Below are positions 9,622 through 18,019 of a stretch of 64,000 nucleotides of DNA, piece after piece. Below the pieces are notes generated by a model. That model was not told where the DNA came from. It did not search any database and saw nothing but the letters and a program-made list of their open reading frames with translations. Within the stretch, counting starts at the first letter, position 1. Every line of letters starts with the position of its first letter. This stretch comes from Trichothermofontia sichuanensis B231 (GTDB lineage Bacteria > Cyanobacteriota > Cyanobacteriia > B231). The position numbers were made by a program, and so were the translations under genes. The stretch covers positions 3,987,741 through 4,051,740 of the forward strand of contig NZ_CP110848.1 in assembly GCF_026240635.1 (NCBI RefSeq), read 5' to 3'.

Positions 9622-9722
9622 CAGTACTTCAACCGTCAGCGGTGGACAACCACAGGAATTCTTAAAGAAGCTTAAATGGTAAGGGGGACTTCTGGCTAAG
9701 GAGCAGGTTACTATAGGATGCT

Positions 9723-9956
9723 ATGCGGTACCCGATCCCAGCTAATGCTCAGGAAGTCTTGGACTTGCAACACCAGCCGATCGACGAGGAAGTCGTGGCG
9801 GCAGCGATCGCGGGCGTGATCCGGATTGCCCGCGCCCAGGGACGCACCCTGGAGGACCTGTCGGCAGAATTGCTGGCTGAAGATGGCGTTTTAGACAAGG
9901 CCCAACGCCGTTGGCTCCAAGAGCTAGTCACCCACGCCTGGGAAAATTTACCCTAG
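9723..9956 (+). CDS. small conserved hypothetical protein, 77 aa
   Basis: Starts MRYPIPANAQEVLDLQHQPI; predominantly helical and acidic, with AGVIRIARAQGRTLEDLSAE in the middle. AGGA lies close upstream of the ATG. It is transcribed divergently from the CruA-type gene and followed by two GC-rich hairpins. No family recognised with confidence. Confidence 0.65.
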   Translation: MRYPIPANAQEVLDLQHQPIDEEVVAAAIAGVIRIARAQGRTLEDLSAELLAEDGVLDKAQRRWLQELVTHAWENLP

Positions 9957-10054
9957 ACCCGCCCAGAGGCATCCGCGTAGGGGCGGGTCGCACCGCACAA
10001 CCGTGACCGCACCCCGGCCCTCTTCCTAGACCTGCCCAGCCAAGGGGGGCAGGT
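9956..10054. repeat. two GC-rich inverted repeats
   Basis: First hairpin: GACCCGCCC (956-964) with GGGCGGGTC (981-989). Second: ACCTGCCC (10030-10037) with GGGCAGGT (10047-10054). The second is followed by TTATCA but no long T-run, so terminator function is doubtful. Similar GGGCGGGTC pieces recur near 15500. Confidence 0.6.
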
Positions 10055-10105
10055 TTATCAAGATTATTACTGAACGCCTAAAATTTAACTGCAACCTGCC
10101 CCTAC

Positions 10106-10147
10106 CTCATTTACATCCCTCATTTACATCTCATTTACATCATTTAC
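10106..10147. repeat. short tandem repeats of CTCATTTACAT
   Basis: Four consecutive, slightly unequal copies of a CATTTACATC-like unit immediately precede the NurA start codon, replacing a Shine-Dalgarno-like sequence. Confidence 0.8.
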
Positions 10148-10161
10148 TGATCCCCCCACCA

Positions 10162-11490
10162 ATGCTTGACCTGACCAAACTGGCGCAGCAACTTCAGGGC
10201 CTCAGCCAACACCTGTCCCAGGAGGCTACCGCTGCCCAGAAACGTCTGGACTTCGCGCTACAATTCCTACAACAGGCCAGCGATCGCCAACCGGCCCTAG
10301 TCCAAACCCATCAAGATTGGCGCGATCGCCTTGCCTTCACCGCTGCTGTCCCCGTGGAACCGTTAACCACCCAGGTCGAGATTCAGCCCCCACCCTCTAG
10401 CCATACGGTCATCGCCACCGATGGTTCCCAGATCGCCCCCAGCCACCACGAGATCGCCTATTGTTATTTACTCAACATTGGCCGAGTGGTGTTGCACTAT
10501 GGCCAAAACCGTCAACCCTTATTAGATAGCCTACCGGAGGTGTTTTACCGGTCCGAAGACTTATATCTCTCGCGCCAGTGGGGGATTCGCACGGAAGAAT
10601 GGATGGGCCATCGCCGCACGGTATCCGAAACCACGGTGTTGGCCGAGTTGGCCACCGCCTTGACACAGGTTGATCCAGCGCAGGGAGTAGGTGTGGACGA
10701 TCGGGCCACTGATTCGGACGACGATCGCACCCTCAACACGACAGAGCAAACGGTTAAAACCAGCCACACGAGAATGCCCCCCCTACTGGCAATGGTGGAT
10801 GGTTCCCTGATCTACTGGTTTTTGGACCCACTGCCTGCCGAAGCCCGGTCCCTGATTTTGCCGCCGATCCTGCGGGCCTGGGAGCAATTACGCCAGCAAC
10901 GAGTTCCCCTCATTGGCTACCTGAGTGCTTCCCGCAGTGGCGAAAGTACGAATTTCCTCCGCCTGCAAGCCTGTCCCTATCCTACCCCAGATTGTTTCAA
11001 ACACTGTTACCGAGAAGGGGAACCATCGGCCTCGGAGCCTCATCGCCAATTGTCCCTCCCGCTCAAGCAACCACCCCCCTGCCATTGTTTTGATCCCCTG
11101 CGGGATACGGCCCTCTGGGCTGCCCGCCTCAAACCGGGACACCGGGGACCACTGTGGCGCAGTTCGGCCCGGATTCTAGAGCAATATGGCAACCAGGCGA
11201 TTTATTTTTGTTATGTCCACGTCGGCACGGAAATCGCCCGAATTGAATGTCCCGCCTGGGTGGCTGAGGAGACCGACTTATTAGAGACGGCCCTGAGTTT
11301 GACGATCGCCCAAGTGCAAAAGGGCTATGGTTATCCCGTGGCCCTAGCCGAAGCCCATCATCAGGCAGTGGTACGAGGGAGCGATCGGAGTCGCTTTTTT
11401 GCGCTCTTGGAGCAGGAAATGATTCGAGCCGGGTTAAAAAACGTGGGTACGTCTTACAAAGAAACCCGCAAGCGCGGCAGTATTGCCTAG
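10162..11490 (+). CDS. nurA: NurA domain 5'-3' nuclease
   Basis: 442 residues. The two metal-binding aspartate motifs of NurA are visible: VIATDGSQI with Asp87, and LLAMVDGSL with Asp213. In archaea NurA acts with the HerA translocase in end resection during double-strand break repair. Cyanobacterial NurA-domain proteins are common, but no herA gene is in this window. Residues about 172-205 between the motifs are an Asp-rich, low-complexity stretch that looks like an insertion. No Shine-Dalgarno sequence is seen; the ATG follows CCCCCCACCA. Confidence 0.83.
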   Translation: MLDLTKLAQQLQGLSQHLSQEATAAQKRLDFALQFLQQASDRQPALVQTHQDWRDRLAFTAAVPVEPLTTQVEIQPPPSSHTVIATDGSQIAPSHHEIAYCYLLNIGRVVLHYGQNRQPLLDSLPEVFYRSEDLYLSRQWGIRTEEWMGHRRTVSETTVLAELATALTQVDPAQGVGVDDRATDSDDDRTLNTTEQTVKTSHTRMPPLLAMVDGSLIYWFLDPLPAEARSLILPPILRAWEQLRQQRVPLIGYLSASRSGESTNFLRLQACPYPTPDCFKHCYREGEPSASEPHRQLSLPLKQPPPCHCFDPLRDTALWAARLKPGHRGPLWRSSARILEQYGNQAIYFCYVHVGTEIARIECPAWVAEETDLLETALSLTIAQVQKGYGYPVALAEAHHQAVVRGSDRSRFFALLEQEMIRAGLKNVGTSYKETRKRGSIA

Positions 11491-11575
11491 GTATCTATCA
11501 AGCTTAATCCGGTCGATGAATCCAGGAGATGGGGTCAACCACCGTGCACTCCAACCAAGCCCAAACCCTCATCCA

Positions 11576-12472
11576 CTAACCCACTAAGCCTAAACAATGT
11601 TGCATTTGTTTAGGGAATTGGCGGCGTAACTTGTTCAGAGCACTGCGTTCCAGTTGCCGTACCCGTTCCCGACTGAGGTGGAGAAGTTCACCAATTTCAG
11701 CGAGGGAGCGGCGCTCCCCATCCTGGAGACCAAACCGAGCAATTACGACTTCGCGTTCACGTTCGGTCAAGATTTCAAGTAACAGGGCAATCTGATCCTG
11801 AACCAGGATGAGATCGGTGACTTCATCCGGTAACGGTTGCGTGGACTCCAGCAATTCTCCTAATTGGGTATCTCGCTCAGTGCCAACCCGCAGGTCTAAT
11901 GACACCGGACGTGCCCGACGGTGATGTTCGATGAGTTTTTCAATTTCCTGGCGATCGACCGCGAGGGCCGTGGCCAGTTCGGTAATGGTGGGTTTGCGCC
12001 CCAATTGTTGCGAGAGTTGGCGGCTCATGCTTTTGATGCGGTTGAGCTTTTCGGTAATATGGACGGGTAGGCGGATCGTGCGGGACTGTTGGGCGATCGA
12101 GCGGGTCATGGCCTGACGAATCCACCAGTAGGCGTAGGTTGAAAAGCGATACCCCTTGGTCGGATCAAACTTCTCTACCGCCCGGCTAAGGCCCAGATTT
12201 CCCTCCTGGATCAGATCCAACAATTCCAAGCCCCGGCGTTGATACTTTTTGGCCACAGCAACGACTAACCGTAGGTTGGCCTGCACCATTTGCGCTTTAG
12301 CGCGTTGGCCGTGGCGGATAATGTTTTGCTGTTCGGCGGTGGGCTGTTCTAGCGCCAGCAACGGCATCATGGCCTGCACCTGTTTGCCTAACGCGATTTC
12401 CTGCTCCGGGCTGAGGAGGGGCACCTTCCCAATTTCCCGTAAATAGACTCGAATATCATCAACGTCAGGCAT
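11576..12472 (-). CDS. group 2 RNA polymerase sigma factor (RpoD/SigA-like)
   Basis: 298 residues from ATG 12472 (MPDVDDIRVYLREIGKVPLL); a longer frame to 12535 adds 21 residues not typical of the family. Region 1.2 is at the N-terminus, region 2 contains GNLGLSRAVEKFDPTKGYRF and STYAYWWIRQAMTRSIAQQS, and region 4.2 contains SLAEIGELLHLSRERVRQLE. The short region 1 and length fit the non-essential group 2 factors (SigB-SigE) that redirect transcription under stress, light or nitrogen changes. Which paralogue it is cannot be told by eye. It lies 80 bp downstream of pabBC on the same strand and converges with nurA. Confidence 0.93.
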   Translation of the reverse strand: MPDVDDIRVYLREIGKVPLLSPEQEIALGKQVQAMMPLLALEQPTAEQQNIIRHGQRAKAQMVQANLRLVVAVAKKYQRRGLELLDLIQEGNLGLSRAVEKFDPTKGYRFSTYAYWWIRQAMTRSIAQQSRTIRLPVHITEKLNRIKSMSRQLSQQLGRKPTITELATALAVDRQEIEKLIEHHRRARPVSLDLRVGTERDTQLGELLESTQPLPDEVTDLILVQDQIALLLEILTEREREVVIARFGLQDGERRSLAEIGELLHLSRERVRQLERSALNKLRRQFPKQMQHCLGLVG

Positions 12473-12551
12473 AGGACTTATCGGGATGATGGCAGAGTAA
12501 GGCTGAAGCGTATCAATTGGCCAATAATCTATCACCTCTTTTCAAGAACGG

Positions 12552-14432
12552 CTAATGTTGATCCTGATAATTTTGGTTTTTCGGGTGAGGGGTTTCCCTG
12601 ACGATCGTTGCCATCAGTACGGGCCGCATTCCCCGAACTGAGTTCACCAGATAGATACCCGTACAGTGATCTAAATCATCCCGATAGAGAACGTGCTCCT
12701 GGACCTTTCCCTGTTGGAGTAACCAGGCCCGAAAGGTACCGGCTAAAAGGCCGGATGACACGGGGGGCGTATACCATTGGCCCTCGCGGACAACGACTAG
12801 GTTGGCAAAACAGGATTCGGTTACTTCCCCCCGTTCATTCCACAGGAGCACGTCATCCCAATCCGGGTGTATCTGGCGGGCGGTTGCATAGGCGGTTTCA
12901 TACAGGTCACGCCGGGTGGTTTTGTGGTACAGAAAAACGTCCTCAGAATTGATGGGAGTTCTTGCCCAGCCAACTCGGAGTAGTGGGTCGCCTTGCTCAT
13001 TTAAACATTCGGTTTCTCCCTGCATCACGCCCGATCGCGCCACCCGCAGGCGAATTTTGTGGGGTTTAGGCGGCAGCGATCGCGTCAAGGCATCCAGATA
13101 CTCACGCACCTGCGCTAGGTTAAGGGAAAAATCAAAATAGCGGGCCGATTGCTGGAGACGTTCCAGGTGTAAATCCAACAAAAAATAGCCCGTCTCTGGG
13201 TCCCAGCGTAGGGATTCCAGCAGTTCAAAAGTGGGATAAGATGGCTGCAAGATTTGGGTTTTTGTCCCACACTCTTGCCATTCGCTATTGCCCTCGGAAT
13301 CCCACACAATCCCGCCTCCGGTACCATACTCCGCCTGCTGCTGACACTTATCAATTAAAACAGTACGAATTGCCACATTGAATTGGGCGATGCGGTGGGG
13401 GGCCAGCATGCCAATGGTACCGGTATAAATCCGGCGGGGTGAATTTTCTAAATCAGCAATAATCTGCATCGTGCGGGTTTTGGGAGCACCGGTAATCGAA
13501 GCACAGGGAAAGAGCGATCGCAGAATCTCTACCCAACTGGCATCGGTTAACGCCTGTACCGTTGAGGTCATTTGCCAGAGGGTGGGATATTGCTCGATCG
13601 CGAAGAGTTCTGTGACCTGGACTGTTCCCCGCCGTGCAATGCGCCCCAAATCGTTGCGAATCATATCCACGATCATGACATTCTCTGCCTGGTTTTTGAG
13701 CGAGTGCCGCAAGGTTTCAGCCATCTGGCGATCGTCGGCATAACTCAAGCCGCGACGGGCTGTTCCCTTCATCGGACGACAGGTAATCGTGCGCTCGTGA
13801 AGTGTTCCCTTTGAGAAGTCATCAAGCCGGAAAAAGAGTTCTGGCGATGCGCAACAAATTGCCCAGTTATCCAGATTCACAAAAGCACCATAATGACAAT
13901 TTTGAGCCTGAATTAGCTGCTGAAAATAGGCCCACGGATCAGCGGTAAAGCGCGATCGCAGGCGTAGGGAAAAGTTCACCTGGTAGGTATTCCCCTGGGC
14001 AATCTGGTGCTTAATTTCAGCAAAGGCGTGCTGATAGTCTGCCGGGGTGATCGTGGCTGTCCACTCAGGGGTAATCAGGGGGGCAGACAGCAGGCTAGGC
14101 AGATGAATCCTGTCAGGAGTTGGATAGACCCCAAACCAGGCCAGGGGAAAATCGGCAGCCGCTTTAACCACAAAACTCGGATCAAACGCAGGGGCGGCTT
14201 CATAGCTAAGCCAGCCAACAGCATAGTACCCCTGGCGATCAACGGCAGCTTGCACAGCCTCCAGAACCGGCATCACTTCATCAGTGTACATGGCGACAAA
14301 TGTGGCCACAGGTTGGTGAAAATAAAGCCACTGATGGGCCTGGGCATCATAAAGAACCACCCCATTGGTCGCGATCGCCCCTGGCGAAAAGTCAGCGATC
14401 GCGAAAGGACAGGTAGCAGTCGAAACAGTCAC
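12552..14432 (-). CDS. pabB: aminodeoxychorismate synthase component I fused to aminodeoxychorismate lyase
   Basis: 626 residues from GTG 14432; the frame also runs to an ATG at 14504, but those 24 residues look non-coding. The N-terminal two thirds is PabB: TCRPMKGTARR at about 217-227 (catalytic Lys), NVMIVDMIRNDLGRIARRG, and PCASITGAPKTRTMQII at about 309-325. From about residue 400 a class IV aminotransferase domain follows, with NERGEVTESCFANLVV and SSGLLAGTFR, corresponding to PabC (PLP-dependent lyase releasing pyruvate). Together they convert chorismate plus ammonia to p-aminobenzoate for folate synthesis; the PabA glutaminase is not in the window. Confidence 0.92.
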   Translation of the reverse strand: MTVSTATCPFAIADFSPGAIATNGVVLYDAQAHQWLYFHQPVATFVAMYTDEVMPVLEAVQAAVDRQGYYAVGWLSYEAAPAFDPSFVVKAAADFPLAWFGVYPTPDRIHLPSLLSAPLITPEWTATITPADYQHAFAEIKHQIAQGNTYQVNFSLRLRSRFTADPWAYFQQLIQAQNCHYGAFVNLDNWAICCASPELFFRLDDFSKGTLHERTITCRPMKGTARRGLSYADDRQMAETLRHSLKNQAENVMIVDMIRNDLGRIARRGTVQVTELFAIEQYPTLWQMTSTVQALTDASWVEILRSLFPCASITGAPKTRTMQIIADLENSPRRIYTGTIGMLAPHRIAQFNVAIRTVLIDKCQQQAEYGTGGGIVWDSEGNSEWQECGTKTQILQPSYPTFELLESLRWDPETGYFLLDLHLERLQQSARYFDFSLNLAQVREYLDALTRSLPPKPHKIRLRVARSGVMQGETECLNEQGDPLLRVGWARTPINSEDVFLYHKTTRRDLYETAYATARQIHPDWDDVLLWNERGEVTESCFANLVVVREGQWYTPPVSSGLLAGTFRAWLLQQGKVQEHVLYRDDLDHCTGIYLVNSVRGMRPVLMATIVRETPHPKNQNYQDQH

Positions 14433-14510
14433 AAGACAAGCACCCACTCGGCTGAAATAAACTGAATAGAATGAAACCGGGGCGAATACACAGACGATCA
14501 CCACTAGCCA

Positions 14511-14540
14511 ACGTTCGTAGTGCTGACTTCAGTCAGCCTT
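14511..14540. repeat. half copy of a cloverleaf-like cyanobacterial repeat
   Basis: ACGTTCGTAGT is followed by the hairpin GCTGACTTCAGTCAGC (14522-14537). This matches one arm and outer stem of the complete repeat at 56606-56656. Confidence 0.65.
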
Positions 14541-14705
14541 CCCCAATATCCCCCTTGCTATCCTGACCCAATACCCTCGGGCCATAGCCCTGCGATCGTG
14601 CAATTCACCAAATCTCTTCTTTAACATGAGAGGCGACCTTAAGATGCGACATTAAAACTGCTGCATTATCAATGCAACACGAGATCGTTTTACCCCAACC
14701 TCCCC

Positions 14706-15416
14706 ATGACTGACGTATCAGATCGATCGATCACAGACCCATCAGAAATTCCCCATGTTCGCCAACACGCCCCTGCCACCTACCGCAATCGGGACCCCAT
14801 TCTAGCGGTTCTCCAAGACGTTCTGCCGCCTGATGGGACGATTTTGGAGATATCGAGTGGCACGGGGGAACATGCCGTCTTTTTGGCGCCGCGTCTGGCC
14901 CCGCGTGCTTGGCTTCCCTCCGATCCCAATCCTGTCGCCCGTGCCAGTATTGCCGCCTGGCGAGACCATCTCCCCTCGCCCAATCTGTATCCCCCGATCG
15001 CCCTGGACACTGAAGATACCTGCTGGCCCGTAGAGCAGTCGCCCTTGCCCACTACCTTAGCAGGGCTGGATTTGCAGCAAATGCCAATTCGGGCGATCGT
15101 CAATATCAATATGATCCACATTGCCCCGTGGTCCGCCTGTTTGGGCCTGTTTGCGGGGGCAGCCCGAATTTTGCCCGTGGGTGGCATTCTCTACCTGTAT
15201 GGTCCCTTTATGCAGAACGGACGCCACACGGCTCCGAGCAATGCTGAGTTTGATGCCACCCTCCGTGCTAGAAACCCCGCTTGGGGGGTCCGCGATCTGG
15301 ATGCCGTGACGGCGGTGGCTGCTACCCACCACTTTTCCCTGCACAAAACAGTCCCGATGCCTGCGAATAATCTGTCGGTAGTGTTTGAGAAGACGGCGAT
15401 CGGATTGGCAGAGTAG
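14706..15416 (+). CDS. DUF938 family SAM-dependent methyltransferase-like protein
   Basis: 236 residues. The SAM-binding glycine motif is ILEISSGTGEHAVFLAP at about 46-62, followed by acidic SDPNP and a conserved NMIHIAPW segment at about 139-146, which together are typical of DUF938. The substrate is unknown. The C-terminal PMPANNLSVVFEK completes the family domain. It starts 274 bp upstream of the DNA methyltransferase region with a repeat-like spacer between. Confidence 0.83.
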   Translation: MTDVSDRSITDPSEIPHVRQHAPATYRNRDPILAVLQDVLPPDGTILEISSGTGEHAVFLAPRLAPRAWLPSDPNPVARASIAAWRDHLPSPNLYPPIALDTEDTCWPVEQSPLPTTLAGLDLQQMPIRAIVNINMIHIAPWSACLGLFAGAARILPVGGILYLYGPFMQNGRHTAPSNAEFDATLRARNPAWGVRDLDAVTAVAATHHFSLHKTVPMPANNLSVVFEKTAIGLAE

Positions 15417-15682
15417 TTTTTTTGTATTATTTGTATTATTATTGCCGCAGGGTATACGGGGCTAGGTGGACAGGTCGATGAAGGTGCCAGGGCCGGTCGA
15501 TCCCAGATACAGACCATAGGGCGGGTCGATGAAGATAGTGGGTTTGCCAATGAGAGGCTGGCACGACCCGCTCCTACAGAATTTTGGTGGGGGATAGACG
15601 AAATTGGGGAATGGGGATACGTTGTGGTGATTCTGACATTACGGCGACTAATAATCGGTTTAGGAAAATAGGGATAGCGATC

Positions 15683-17023
15683 GTGCCGTCTAATGCACTT
15701 AACAAACTAGCACTTGGCTCACTTCAAAGCGAGGACTATAGTCGGCCTGAAATTAATCAACTGCGCTTAGAAGACCGGGTGGTGCATGATTGGTATCGGT
15801 TTGTGCTGTCATTCCCGCCCCATCTGGTGCAGGCCTATTTGAACAAATTTGAAATTGGTGACCATCAGCACGTGCTTGATCCCTTTTGTGGCACCGGGAC
15901 AACGGTAGTCGAGTGCAAAAAACTGGGAATTCCTAGCGTTGGAATTGAGGCGAATCCAATGGCCTGGTTTGCCGGGTCTGTTAAACAGGATTGGACACCG
16001 GAACCGGAGGCTTTGCAGGCGATCGCAGAAGCAATTGCCTTCACCGCTGCAACACTTATTGTTGAATCTCCGACCCTACGGCGCTTATCGCCTGAGTGTG
16101 AAGCTCTGACTTTGAAGAATTCCATTAGTCCTATTCCTCTTCATAAAACGCTGATCCTTCTAGATGCCATTGAGCAACATTCGACTCAGGAAACTATCCG
16201 TCATCTCAAGCTAGCTCTGGCAAAAGCACTGGTCACCACGATCAGTAATCTCCGCTTTGGACCAGAGGTGGGTGTGGGGAAGTTAAAAGAAGATGCCCCT
16301 GTGATTGAGGCTTGGCTCCAAGAAGTCAGCACGATCACCCAGGACTTAAGACAATTGCAAGGCTTAAAAGCCGTCCCCAGCCAAATCTATGCTGCTGATG
16401 CCCGTCAAATCCAGGCAGTCCTGCTCCCACAGACGATTGATGCTGTCATTACGTCGCCTCCCTATCCGAATGAGAAGGATTACACGCGTACAACCCGCCT
16501 CGAATCAGTCCTATTAGGCTTTATTAAAACCAAAGCCGATTTGCGCACCTTTAAGGAAAGTTTGATTCGCTCCAATAGCCGCAATGTGTATAAATGGGAC
16601 ACTGACGATCGCTGGGTGAGTCAGCATTCGGGTATTCAGGCGATCGCCCACGAAATTGAAACGCGACGCCTAGAACTCGGTAAAACCAGTGGCTTTGAAC
16701 GCTCCTACCACCGTGCCGTAAAGCTATACTTTGGGGGAATGGCAAAACATTTAGCCGATCTGCGTCCTGTCCTACGGGCCGGTGCCCAACTGGCCTATGT
16801 AGTCGGAGATCAACGGTCCTACTTACGGGTCATGATTCGGACGGGCCAAATTTTAGCTGAACTGGCCGAAGGACTGGGTTATGAGGTGATGGGTATTGAC
16901 CTTTTCCGAACTCGTACTGCAACCATTACCAAAGAGCAGGTCAGGGAAGAGGTGGTTCTGCTACGTTGGCCCGGACAATGGCCCGATCGCCCCTATCCTT
17001 TCAGTGATTTTCCCTTGGGCTAG
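15683..17023 (+). CDS. site-specific DNA methyltransferase (amino-methylating, TSPPY type)
   Basis: 446 residues from GTG 15683, which is preceded by AGGGA; the frame is open back to 15584, so the start is uncertain. Motif I DPFCGTGTT is at about 66-74 and the catalytic motif IV TSPPY at about 257-261. TSPPY is found in N4-cytosine and some N6-adenine enzymes; the target base cannot be read from sequence. No restriction endonuclease gene lies beside it, so it looks like an orphan regulatory or housekeeping methylase. The spacer 15417-15682 holds only short GGTCGATGAAG-like repeats. Confidence 0.85.
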   Translation: MPSNALNKLALGSLQSEDYSRPEINQLRLEDRVVHDWYRFVLSFPPHLVQAYLNKFEIGDHQHVLDPFCGTGTTVVECKKLGIPSVGIEANPMAWFAGSVKQDWTPEPEALQAIAEAIAFTAATLIVESPTLRRLSPECEALTLKNSISPIPLHKTLILLDAIEQHSTQETIRHLKLALAKALVTTISNLRFGPEVGVGKLKEDAPVIEAWLQEVSTITQDLRQLQGLKAVPSQIYAADARQIQAVLLPQTIDAVITSPPYPNEKDYTRTTRLESVLLGFIKTKADLRTFKESLIRSNSRNVYKWDTDDRWVSQHSGIQAIAHEIETRRLELGKTSGFERSYHRAVKLYFGGMAKHLADLRPVLRAGAQLAYVVGDQRSYLRVMIRTGQILAELAEGLGYEVMGIDLFRTRTATITKEQVREEVVLLRWPGQWPDRPYPFSDFPLG

Positions 17024-17130
17024 CATTGAGGTAAAGGTCGTATTTTCGTGCTTCTGGGTTGTGGTAGCATAACGCTAACTCGTTGCCTGCCCAGACCCTG
17101 GTTGACCGACAAATCTTTTCCCCTTTCACG

Positions 17131-17216
17131 AGGGAAGAGAACAGAGAATAGAAAACAGAGAATAGAGAACAGAAAACAGAAAACAGAAACAGAGAATAGA
17201 GAATAGAGAATAGAGA
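17131..17216. repeat. heptamer tandem array, about 12 units of GARYAGA
   Basis: Imperfect head-to-tail copies of GAACAGA, GAATAGA and AAACAGA fill this stretch and abut the family-1 element at 17217. It is not a CRISPR: units are 7 bp with no spacers. A two-unit version precedes the family-1 copy at 2229. Confidence 0.85.
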
Positions 17217-17319
17217 TATAGTTATTTGAGATTAGAAAGAGATGTCTAAGCCCCTCTCCCGCTCTGGGAGAGGGGTTGGGGGTGAGGGGGCTGTTTCAGC
17301 CTAAATGGCAATGACTATA
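17217..17319. mobile_element. family-1 MITE-like element, copy 2
   Basis: Starts TATAGTTATTTGAGATTAGA and ends GGCAATGACTATA, with the hairpin CCCCTCTCCCGCTCTGGGAG inside. Lies in the 385-bp gap between the DNA methyltransferase and the RfaE2-like gene, which has no gene. Confidence 0.8.
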
Positions 17320-17407
17320 TGATTGCGGTAAAGGCTGTAAGTTGTTGGGTAATCCCCCAACCAGCTTAGTATGACGACTGGACGTTGAACCCATTTTCTT
17401 CGCCTCT

Positions 17408-17905
17408 ATGAAACCCCCTGTCTATTCCCTTGTCAGCCTCCAGGCGATGATTGCTGCCAATCCAGCCCGTTGGCGACCGCTGGTGCTGACCAATGGGTGT
17501 TTTGATCTACTCCACGTGGGTCACCTACGATATCTGCAAGCAGCCCGATGCCTGGGGCGATCGTTGGTCGTTGGGGTCAATAGTGACCAGTCTGTGCAAG
17601 CGCTCAAACCCGCACTACCCGGCTATCCCCCTCGCCCAATCGTGCCGGAACAGCAACGAGCGGAACTGCTGGCAGCCCTCAAGCCCGTGGATGGAGTGGT
17701 GATTTTTGAAGAAAGAACCGCCTGCCAATTGATTAAAACCCTGCAACCTGAAATCTATGTCAAAGGGGGAGACTATACCCTTGACACCTTACCAGAAGCC
17801 CCAACCGTGCAAGCCTATGGTGGCCAGATTCAGCTAATCGCTATTGAGGTACCGATCTCCACCAGTGCCCTCCTCGATCGGATCCTGCTTGCCCATTTAT
17901 CATAA
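17408..17905 (+). CDS. rfaE2: RfaE2-type nucleotidyltransferase (heptose-1-phosphate adenylyltransferase-like)
   Basis: 165 residues comprising a single cytidylyltransferase-fold domain. The nucleotide-binding motif TNGCFDLLHVGHLRYLQ lies at about 28-44 and IYVKGGDYTLDTLPE at about 117-131, both typical of the second domain of HldE/RfaE. The family transfers AMP to D-glycero-D-manno-heptose 1-phosphate for LPS core or glycan synthesis. The kinase half is not fused and not nearby. The true sugar substrate in cyanobacteria is inferred. No clear ribosome binding site. Confidence 0.85.
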   Translation: MKPPVYSLVSLQAMIAANPARWRPLVLTNGCFDLLHVGHLRYLQAARCLGRSLVVGVNSDQSVQALKPALPGYPPRPIVPEQQRAELLAALKPVDGVVIFEERTACQLIKTLQPEIYVKGGDYTLDTLPEAPTVQAYGGQIQLIAIEVPISTSALLDRILLAHLS

Positions 17906-18019
17906 ACCGTCAAGTTTTTCACCACGCCAGGATCTTTTTCCTGATCCCTGTATACACTGTGGGTAACTTTTGCAGAAACCCCTTGGCCCCAAAACGCATT
18001 GAACCGGAAGCAAGTCGCC

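Noticed and set aside
14007-14465. 152-codon plus-strand frame over pabB
   Set aside because: Antisense shadow of a clearly conserved PabB N-terminus.
17131-17216. possible CRISPR or minisatellite protein-binding array
   Set aside because: Seven-base units without spacers; not CRISPR. Kept only as a tandem repeat.
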